NCBI GenBank assembly: GCA_023458355.1
Contig: JAEWZS010000098.1
Span: 1 to 5,744 of the forward strand
Length of the DNA stretch: 5,744 bases
Origin: Bacillota bacterium
GTDB lineage: Bacteria; Bacillota; Clostridia; Christensenellales; CAG-138
Direction: 5' to 3'
The position numbers were made by a program, and so were the translations under genes. Under the pieces are notes generated by a model. It was not told the origin of the DNA. It searched no databases and saw only the letters and a program-made list of their open reading frames with translations. Positions 1-4,095 of the stretch are shown one piece after another (position 1 is the stretch's first letter; every line of letters starts with the position of its first letter).

Positions 1-487
1 CCGGTGCGCTGTAGGCACACGACCCCGTAGAAGGGTTCAAAAAACCTACGCAATTTGGCCCTAAAAAGCGAATGCCGTTTTCTTCGCAGAGCTTTTTCAC
101 CTTCGCGCTGCGCGCTTTACCTTCGTCGCCTGCTTCACCAAAGCCGGCTGCAAAAGCCCATGCAGCCTTAACGCCACAGACGGCCGCTTCTTGAATAACA
201 GGCAGAATGTTGTCGCGCCCGAGTAAAATCGCAATCAGCTCGGGGTGTTTGCCTTCCGCTTTGAGCGCGCTTAAAGAAGCGTAACAGCGAAGGCCGGTAA
301 TATCCTCGTACTTTGGATTGATCGGATACACTTCGCCGTCGTATTGAAGCTGCTTGAGGTTATGAAGCACTTGCAGCCCGGGACCCGGTTTAGGCGACGC
401 GCCGATTACCGCGATAGAGCGGGGGCGGAACAACGGCTGTAATGTATTCCATGCCGTTTGTGTTGCCGGATTGTTTGCTTCCAACAT
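1..487 (-). CDS. NDP-forming acyl-CoA synthetase, CoA-binding N-terminal part (partial)
   Basis: The first 162 codons are present and the gene runs off the window at base 1. The product resembles the CoA-binding (Rossmann-like) N-terminal domain of ADP/GDP-forming acyl-CoA synthetases, the acetate--CoA ligase (ADP-forming)/succinyl-CoA synthetase-like superfamily, which make ATP and a free acid from an acyl-CoA in the cytoplasm. Visible motifs are FRPRSIAVIGAS at residues 20-31, a glycine-rich PKPGPG at 32-37, YPINPKY at 54-60 and GPNCVGF at 143-149; the last is a family hallmark. The ATG at 487 is chosen because AAGGA lies 8 nt upstream (500-496, minus strand) and the homology begins just after it. 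The gene is transcribed away from the amino-acid operon and has its own consensus promoter. Since only the N-terminal domain is visible, a stand-alone CoA-binding protein cannot be excluded, and the acyl substrate cannot be told. Confidence 0.88.
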   Translation of the reverse strand, partial: MLEANNPATQTAWNTLQPLFRPRSIAVIGASPKPGPGLQVLHNLKQLQYDGEVYPINPKYEDITGLRCYASLSALKAEGKHPELIAILLGRDNILPVIQEAAVCGVKAAWAFAAGFGEAGDEGKARSAKVKKLCEENGIRFLGPNCVGFLNPSTGSCAYSAP

Positions 488-582
488 TGTTATCATCCTT
501 CTTGGTGTTTTCATTGCTTATCAGTGATGGAAATAGAAGAGCTTTCGGTGCTCTAACCAGGTTATTCTGTCGACGTGTAGCG

Positions 583-597
583 TTCCGCAATGCGGAA
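583..597. promoter_or_regulatory. Perfect 15-bp palindrome, candidate operator
   Basis: TTCCGCA-A-TGCGGAA is a perfect inverted repeat of 7-bp arms around one central base; the next outer pair mismatches and the pair after it (C581/G599) matches again. It lies about 20-35 nt downstream of the predicted leftward transcription start, a typical place for a repressor to block transcription. Such dyads are commonly bound by dimeric regulators; TTCC/GGAA arms occur in sites of the IclR family among others, but I cannot assign a regulator. As RNA it would also form a short hairpin in the leader of the acyl-CoA synthetase gene. Confidence 0.5.
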
Positions 598-602
598 TGA
601 CG

Positions 603-615
603 TTTCGAAATTGGC
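603..615. repeat. 13-bp direct repeat, copy 1 (with TTTCGAAA core)
   Basis: TTTCGAAATTGGC is found here and again at 1064-1076 in the same orientation. In both places it follows CGT (CGT here, CGTT at the other copy), so the similarity extends slightly outward. The core TTTCGAAA is self-complementary. This copy lies just downstream of the predicted leftward transcription start. A shared operator for coordinated control of both divergent transcripts is the simplest reading. Confidence 0.5.
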
Positions 616-623
616 TATATGTA

Positions 624-652
624 ATTATGGCGCGTTACTGCCAAAATGTCAA
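624..652 (-). promoter_or_regulatory. Promoter for the leftward acyl-CoA synthetase gene
   Basis: Read on the minus strand, the -35 box TTGACA (652-647) is a perfect consensus match, followed by a 17-nt spacer and the -10 box CATAAT (629-624), which matches TATAAT at five of six positions. Transcription would start near 617 and give a leader of about 130 nt to the ATG at 487. That leader would contain the repeat at 603-615 and the palindrome at 583-597. Confidence 0.7.
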
Positions 653-705
653 TTCTATTTTTCGTAATTTTTGCATCTTGTTTTTGCTGTGGCTTCCCAT
701 AAAAT

Positions 706-790
706 GTTACGCGAGTTCTTGGCCTCTCTTAACTTGGCGGCGAATATACCAAACCTAGCCAAAACAAGAGGTTTTCGCAGTTCGCGTTAC
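706..790. repeat. Imperfect inverted repeat of about 85 nt
   Basis: The outer arms 706-717 and 779-790 pair at 11 of 12 positions when G-U pairs are allowed. Further in, CCTCT (723-727) pairs with AGAGG (767-771), and TTGGC (734-738) pairs with GCCAA (758-762), leaving a terminal loop of about 19 nt. An alternative and mutually exclusive perfect hairpin uses GCAGTTCG (777-784) and CGAACTGC (793-800) around an 8-nt loop. The segment lies outside both predicted leaders. It could be a small structured RNA, a degenerate miniature repeat element, or chance; no clear promoter for it was found. Confidence 0.4.
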
Positions 791-892
791 ATCGAACTGC
801 AAAATGGCATGTGCAAGTCGAAGAAAAATAAATATAAAATATTAATATTACACAATATGGAAAATATAAACAGAAAAATAAAAACAAATGTA

Positions 893-901
893 TGCTATAA
901 T
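893..901 (+). promoter_or_regulatory. Possible upstream extended -10 promoter
   Basis: TGCTATAAT is a perfect extended -10 element (TG, one base, TATAAT). No good -35 box lies 17 nt upstream, where the sequence is GAAAAA, but extended -10 promoters can work without one. Transcription would begin near 908 and read through into the rightward operon, giving a second, longer leader. The surrounding DNA is very AT-rich, so a chance match is possible. Confidence 0.3.
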
Positions 902-1002
902 AAAGAAACCGAAGTCAAAAAGTCCGTTTCAAAACCGTTGAGTTGAATTACTAAAAGACCAAAAAGTGCCGATTATGGTCAGTTTACAACTTTGACGGGG
1001 CG

Positions 1003-1031
1003 TTGACAAAAAAATTGCGTGGCTTTATAAT
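1003..1031 (+). promoter_or_regulatory. Consensus promoter of the rightward operon
   Basis: TTGACA (1003-1008), a 17-nt spacer and TATAAT (1026-1031) match the sigma-70/sigma-A consensus perfectly in both boxes and in spacing. Transcription would begin near 1038, leaving about 92 nt of leader before the ATG at 1130. A promoter this close to consensus is expected to be strong and is therefore likely to be held down by a repressor. A second TTGAC lies at 992-996, and a spaced inverted pair GACCA (957-961)/TGGTC (976-980) lies upstream, where an activator could bind, but that pair is weak evidence. Confidence 0.85.
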
Positions 1032-1056
1032 CCAACCACATTCACAAGTCGTGTCC

Positions 1057-1088
1057 TGCGCGTTTTCGAAATTGGCATTTTTCGCGCA
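1057..1088 (+). promoter_or_regulatory. Leader hairpin carrying the second copy of the 13-bp repeat
   Basis: In the predicted 5' leader, TGCGCG (1057-1062) can pair perfectly with CGCGCA (1083-1088), enclosing a 20-nt loop in which TTTCGAAATTGGC (1064-1076) recurs. Within the loop AAAT (1069-1072) can pair with ATTT (1077-1080). The stem ends about 28 nt before the ribosome binding site, so it does not mask it directly. It may be an operator, an mRNA-stabilising 5' hairpin or a protein-binding RNA element. I do not recognise a known riboswitch class. Confidence 0.4.
1064..1076. repeat. 13-bp direct repeat, copy 2
   Basis: This is TTTCGAAATTGGC, identical to 603-615. It lies about 26-38 nt downstream of the predicted start of the rightward transcript. 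Both copies therefore sit just inside the two divergent transcripts, as expected for a common repressor site. Confidence 0.5.
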
Positions 1089-1129
1089 AAAAAAGATTGG
1101 CTAAAAACCGAATGATGGAGGTTCGAATC

Positions 1130-1699
1130 ATGCAAAAAACAACCGATGTACAGCTGCCCGCATGGCAGTTGGATGCAAAAACACCTGACGAATTTCATTG
1201 CTGCGAAATGCGTCGCGGCCGCGAATTTTTAATTCGCCTAATGACCGGCGCGGATCCCACTCTTGCTATCATTAACTTCGCAAAAGAAAACAACATCCGT
1301 TACGGCAAGGTACATGCAACGTTCATGGGCGGCTTCCAACCCTGCAAGTACTATGTATGGATTCCCGACTATGCAGATCCCGAAAACTGGCATCGTGAAG
1401 GCGTTGCTGTAAACACCAACCTCACCATGCTCGCCTCCATTGGTGGTATGATCGGCCAGCGCCCCAAGCGTGACGGCTCCGGTGAAGAACCCTTCGTAGC
1501 TATGCACTTTGTTGCGGGCGGCGGTTGGGATGCTCCCACCATCTGCGGTCACCTCGTGGAAGGCACCCTTGTTAAGGGCTGCATGCAGGTATTCATTACT
1601 GAGCTTCTCGACGTTGAGGCGCTTGCTCCCATCGATTTGGTGCACGATGAAGGCTACGGCTATCCGGAAAACTTCTACCGTAACACCGCGAAGAAATAA
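1130..1699 (+). CDS. PCC/DUF296-domain protein
   Basis: The product has 189 residues and resembles the PCC (plant and prokaryote conserved, DUF296) domain over about residues 28-158. Visible features are the opening strand RGREFLIRLMTGADP (29-43), FAKENNIRYGKVHATFMGGF (50-69), LTMLASIGGMIG (98-109), and the hallmark GHLVEGTLVKG (140-150) followed by the closing strand MQVFITELL. His126 and His141 fall where some family members bind metal. In plants this domain occurs in AT-hook proteins; bacterial members are trimeric cytoplasmic proteins of largely unknown role, often next to metabolic genes. ATG 1130 is preferred over an in-frame TTG at 1097 because GGAGG (1117-1121) sits 8 nt before it. 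It is the first gene after the consensus promoter, 81 nt ahead of the VOC gene. Whether it regulates, binds a ligand or acts as an enzyme cannot be told. The family call is fairly sure. Confidence 0.85.
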   Translation: MQKTTDVQLPAWQLDAKTPDEFHCCEMRRGREFLIRLMTGADPTLAIINFAKENNIRYGKVHATFMGGFQPCKYYVWIPDYADPENWHREGVAVNTNLTMLASIGGMIGQRPKRDGSGEEPFVAMHFVAGGGWDAPTICGHLVEGTLVKGCMQVFITELLDVEALAPIDLVHDEGYGYPENFYRNTAKK

Positions 1700-1708
1700 A
1701 AATGCGGC

Positions 1709-1740
1709 GGGATGTCGTGAGCTAATGCTCACGGCATCCC
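1709..1740 (+). other. Strong intercistronic hairpin (attenuator or mRNA stabiliser)
   Basis: GGGATGTCGTGAGC (1709-1722) pairs with GCTCACGGCATCCC (1727-1740) over 14 consecutive pairs, with one U-G wobble, around a TAAT tetraloop. It begins 9 nt after the stop of the PCC gene. The following bases are TAAAAATCC, so there is no U-tract and a classic intrinsic terminator on this strand is not supported. More likely it protects the 3' end of the PCC message or partly attenuates the downstream genes. The wobble where a perfect DNA repeat would have a complement fits selection for RNA structure. Confidence 0.6.
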
Positions 1741-1780
1741 TAAAAATCCATGCTTTATCTGTTGAGAGGAAGTGCTTACG

Positions 1781-2185
1781 ATGCAAATCGAGAACAGCGT
1801 AATCTTCTTCCCCTGTGTCGATATCGAAGAAACCCACCGCTTTTATACGCAAACAGTAGGACTAGAGCTTAGCCAGGTACAAGCGGGCGGAGCTTGCCGC
1901 ATATACGACACGGGCTACGGGTACATAGGCTTTTGCCAATATGATGACGACAGGCCCATACCGGGAGGCCCCACGGGCATTTGCATATCCTTTAATTGCC
2001 CGAGCGAATTAGCTGTAGATCATTGCTACGCAGTTCTTACAAAAAAAGGTGTACCGCTGCTTTCACCACCGCAGCGCCACACAAGGTTTCCCGTATACGG
2101 ATGCTTCTTCTCCGATCCAAACGGATATAAGATAGAGTTTCAACGGATTCTTGAGGGAGATGAGCTGACCGGTGGTAGAAGTTAA
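1781..2185 (+). CDS. VOC-fold (glyoxalase/dioxygenase-like) protein
   Basis: The product has 134 residues, the usual length of a single two-module vicinal oxygen chelate protein (glyoxalase/bleomycin resistance/extradiol dioxygenase superfamily). The first module opens with VIFFPCVDIEETHRFYTQTV (7-26) then GLEL, the typical strand followed by the helix with an Asp-x-x-x-(x)-x-x-FY pattern. The second ends with FFSDPNGYKIEFQ (109-121), where DPNG and the final Glu119 are family hallmarks. The metal ligands usually found on the first strand of each module (His/Gln/Glu) are not obvious, so it may lack metal or be divergent; the substrate is unknown. ATG 1781 is chosen because AGAGGA (1765-1770) lies 10 nt upstream; an in-frame GTG at 1772 would be only 1 nt from that site. 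A role as lyase, isomerase or binding protein for a pathway intermediate is possible. Confidence 0.8.
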   Translation: MQIENSVIFFPCVDIEETHRFYTQTVGLELSQVQAGGACRIYDTGYGYIGFCQYDDDRPIPGGPTGICISFNCPSELAVDHCYAVLTKKGVPLLSPPQRHTRFPVYGCFFSDPNGYKIEFQRILEGDELTGGRS

Positions 2186-2239
2186 CTTCAGCGTCAAGAT
2201 TACCCCTGCTCTATTCTGTATAAATACACATATTTACAG

Positions 2240-2254
2240 GCCGCATTCCGCGGC
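2240..2254 (+). promoter_or_regulatory. Small hairpin abutting a ribosome binding site
   Basis: GCCGC (2240-2244) pairs with GCGGC (2250-2254) around a 5-nt loop, and the ribosome binding site GAGGTG (2255-2260) starts at the very next base. The stem is short but all G-C, and could modulate translation of the racemase-family gene. Chance is a real alternative for a 5-bp stem. Confidence 0.25.
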
Positions 2255-2267
2255 GAGGTGAATTCAA

Positions 2268-2945
2268 ATGAAAATTCTAATCATCAACCCTAACAGCAGT
2301 GAAGACATGACCAAGAGCATTCAGGAAACTGCGCTCCAGTACGCCAACGGCGATTTTGAAGTAAAAACGTTTTCAACGCCCGGCGCACCCGAATACATCG
2401 ACTATTATTCAGACGCAGCGCAAGCTGCACCCGGCATGATGCGCCTGGTGAAAGAGAACGAGGCTGAATACGATGCGTTCATCGTGGCTTGTCACTGCGA
2501 CCCAAACCTCGACCTACTTAAGCAAATCACGGATAAACCCGTTGTCGGTATCGGCGAATCGTCCATGAAACTTGCCAGCATGCTCGGACATTCCTTCTCC
2601 GTTGTGTCTGCCGGAGACCACTCTATTCCTAATAAATATGCAGTCATTCGCAAGTACCATTTGGAAGGCTGCACCGCATCCGTTCGCGGCCCCAAAGAGC
2701 CTTGTGAGTGCTTTACTGCCTCCGCACCGTATCTGAGTGCTGCGCGTACTGCCATTGAAGAAGATCTTGCAGAGGTAATCGTACTCGGATGCGCAGGTTT
2801 TTCCGGCCTTGCACCTAAAATGCAAAAAGAACTTGGTGTACCCGTGCTCGATGGCGTTGTGTGTGCGCTGATTGTTGCCTCAGGTCTTGTTAAGGCAGGG
2901 CTTTCCACAAGCAAAATCAGAAGATACCGCGACGTGGAGAAATAA
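2268..2945 (+). CDS. Asp/Glu/hydantoin racemase family protein
   Basis: The product has 225 residues, close to the 230-250 usual for the family, and acts in the cytoplasm without cofactor. It opens with MKILIINPNSSEDM, the classic first strand and INPNSS loop. Two cysteines sit where the family has its paired acid/base residues: Cys75 in FIVACHCDPN (71-80) and Cys175 in VLGCAGFSG (172-180). PVVGIGESS (91-99) and VPVLDGVV (191-198) are further conserved pieces. The family includes hydantoin, aspartate, glutamate and allantoin racemases; the ACxxDP/GCAG pattern is closest to hydantoin racemases, but substrate cannot be read from sequence. Cys77, two residues after the catalytic position, replaces the more usual Gly. 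ATG 2268 follows GAGGTG (2255-2260) by 7 nt. The next gene starts 26 nt downstream and encodes a PLP enzyme of D-amino acids, which suggests that the substrate is an amino acid or a derivative. Confidence 0.85.
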   Translation: MKILIINPNSSEDMTKSIQETALQYANGDFEVKTFSTPGAPEYIDYYSDAAQAAPGMMRLVKENEAEYDAFIVACHCDPNLDLLKQITDKPVVGIGESSMKLASMLGHSFSVVSAGDHSIPNKYAVIRKYHLEGCTASVRGPKEPCECFTASAPYLSAARTAIEEDLAEVIVLGCAGFSGLAPKMQKELGVPVLDGVVCALIVASGLVKAGLSTSKIRRYRDVEK

Positions 2946-2971
2946 GTGTAACCAGTGCGAAAGGTGCTTTT

Positions 2972-4066
2972 ATGCTTCCCGAAACACCATGCTTAATGAT
3001 TGATGAAGCGGTAATGCGTTTGAACCTTAAGCGCATGGCAGAAGCATGTGCGGGATACGGATGTCTCCTTCGCCCCCATGTAAAAACGCACAAGTGCCCG
3101 GATCTCGCTAAAATTCAGTCCGAATATGGAAGTGCAGCCATTACTGTTGCAAAGCTTTCTGAGGCGGAGATTTTTGCACAAGCAGGATTTAGCGATATCT
3201 TCATGGCCTACCCCCTTGTGGGAGCAGAAAAGCTCAAACGCGCCGCAAAGCTATCTAGGCGTATCCGCCTAATCCTCGCAGCAGATTCCCTCATCGGCGC
3301 AAAGGCGCTTTCTCAAACTGCCGTGGAGGAAGGCGTCGAGTTTGAACTGCGTGTTGAAGTGGATACCGGAATGCACCGCTCAGGCGTACCCTTAGAATCA
3401 GCAATTTCGGTTGCGCAGTTGATTTCAAAGCTGCCGGGTCTTAAATTGACGGGCATATTTACCTACCGCAACCTCATCTACGAGGGAAGGCCGAACCCTG
3501 ATGCAGAGAAATGCGGCATCGACGAAGGGCGCATTATGGTACAGCTCAAAGAGGATATGCAAAAGAACGGTATTCTCATCAACGATGTGAGCGTAGGTTC
3601 TACGGCAACCGCCATCCATTGCGCATCCGTACCGGGCGTAACCGAAGTAAGACCGGGTACCTACATCTTTTACGACACCATGCAAGCCGATAAAGGTGCA
3701 TGCGACGAGACGATGTATGCCGCGCATGTTGACACTACAGTGATCAGCGTAAAAGGCAAACTCGTAGTGATCGATGCCGGAAGCAAATCCATTTCGACTG
3801 ATTGTCCTCCCGATAAACCGCCTTATAACTTTAAAGGCTTTGGAACGGTACTTCAACACGAAAACCTCATACTTCGTTCCATGACCGAGGAACACGGCAT
3901 GCTCGAAAATACTTCTTCATCAGATGTGATCTCCGTGGGTGACCGGCTCTCGATCGTACCCAACCATATTTGCACAACGGTAAATCTGTATGATTATGCA
4001 TATTTGGTCGGCAACGGAACCGAATTAAAAAGGATTGAACTTACGGCACGCGGTGCCAATACCTAA
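2972..4066 (+). CDS. Fold-type III PLP enzyme, D-threonine aldolase/D-serine dehydratase family
   Basis: The product has 364 residues; characterised relatives have about 375-380. It has an alanine-racemase-like TIM barrel (about 1-240) and a C-terminal beta domain (about 245-350). TPCLMID (5-11) opens the barrel; RPHVKTHK (34-41) carries the PLP lysine, probably Lys38; EVDTGMHRSG (129-138), SVGSTATA (207-214) and RPGTYIFYD (227-235) line the cofactor site. PNHICTTVN (330-338) supplies His332 and Cys334 for a divalent metal. Family members cleave D-threonine to glycine and acetaldehyde, dehydrate D-serine to pyruvate, or act on 3-hydroxyaspartate. The His-x-Cys metal pair is the one described for D-serine dehydratase of chicken, whereas D-threonine aldolase of Alcaligenes was described with His-x-Asp, so dehydratase chemistry is slightly favoured. 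ATG 2972 has AAGGTG (2961-2966) 5 nt before it. Located between a racemase-family gene and a fold-II dehydratase gene. Confidence 0.88.
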   Translation: MLPETPCLMIDEAVMRLNLKRMAEACAGYGCLLRPHVKTHKCPDLAKIQSEYGSAAITVAKLSEAEIFAQAGFSDIFMAYPLVGAEKLKRAAKLSRRIRLILAADSLIGAKALSQTAVEEGVEFELRVEVDTGMHRSGVPLESAISVAQLISKLPGLKLTGIFTYRNLIYEGRPNPDAEKCGIDEGRIMVQLKEDMQKNGILINDVSVGSTATAIHCASVPGVTEVRPGTYIFYDTMQADKGACDETMYAAHVDTTVISVKGKLVVIDAGSKSISTDCPPDKPPYNFKGFGTVLQHENLILRSMTEEHGMLENTSSSDVISVGDRLSIVPNHICTTVNLYDYAYLVGNGTELKRIELTARGANT

Positions 4067-4095
4067 CCGATTGGCAGACAGTACGGAGCAATAAC

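Larger units (their letters stand above)
488..1129. other. Divergent intergenic control region
   Basis: This 642-nt stretch separates the leftward acyl-CoA synthetase gene from the rightward operon. I see no convincing protein gene in it. It holds a leftward promoter (624-652), a rightward promoter (1003-1031), a 15-bp palindrome (583-597), two copies of a 13-bp sequence (603-615 and 1064-1076), an imperfect inverted repeat of about 85 nt (706-790) and a strongly AT-rich block (about 825-905). An open frame at 671-946 has no ribosome binding site, opens with TTG, and crosses the AT-rich block with low-complexity Lys/Asn/Ile-rich residues, so it is not called. The length is much greater than two simple promoters need, which suggests regulator binding sites or a small RNA. 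Confidence 0.7.

Noticed and set aside
671..946. Open reading frame of 91 codons on the plus strand in the intergenic region
   Set aside because: It opens with TTG, has no ribosome binding site there or before the internal ATG at 704, overlaps the inverted repeat, and its second half is Lys/Asn/Ile-rich simply because the DNA is AT-rich. A database search for conserved relatives would be decisive.
1097..1129. Upstream TTG start for the PCC gene
   Set aside because: No ribosome binding site precedes it, while GGAGG lies 8 nt before the ATG at 1130; the added 11 residues would be translated from the binding site itself.
1038..1129. Riboswitch or T-box in the operon leader
   Set aside because: The leader is about 92 nt, and I find no T-box sequence, glycine riboswitch core or other known conserved motif; only a simple 6-bp stem is visible.
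1709..1740. Intrinsic terminator after the PCC gene
   Set aside because: The stem is strong but the following bases are TAAAAATCC with no U-run, so it is listed as a hairpin only.
1772..1780. GTG start for the VOC gene
   Set aside because: The ribosome binding site AGAGGA ends only 1 nt before it; ATG 1781 has normal spacing.
1238..1852. Long minus-strand open frame of 204 codons
   Set aside because: It lies opposite the PCC and VOC genes, crosses their intergenic hairpin, and has no recognisable motif. The plus-strand genes have good family matches and ribosome binding sites.
2186..2267. Possible separate promoter before the racemase-family gene (TATAAA at 2219-2224)
   Set aside because: No acceptable -35 box lies at a suitable distance, so the signal is too weak to call.
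2492..2914. Minus-strand open frames opposite the racemase, PLP and dehydratase genes
   Set aside because: They have no ribosome binding sites or family motifs and are explained by the codon pattern of the plus-strand genes; the same holds at 3425-3895, 4504-4944 and 5101-5667.
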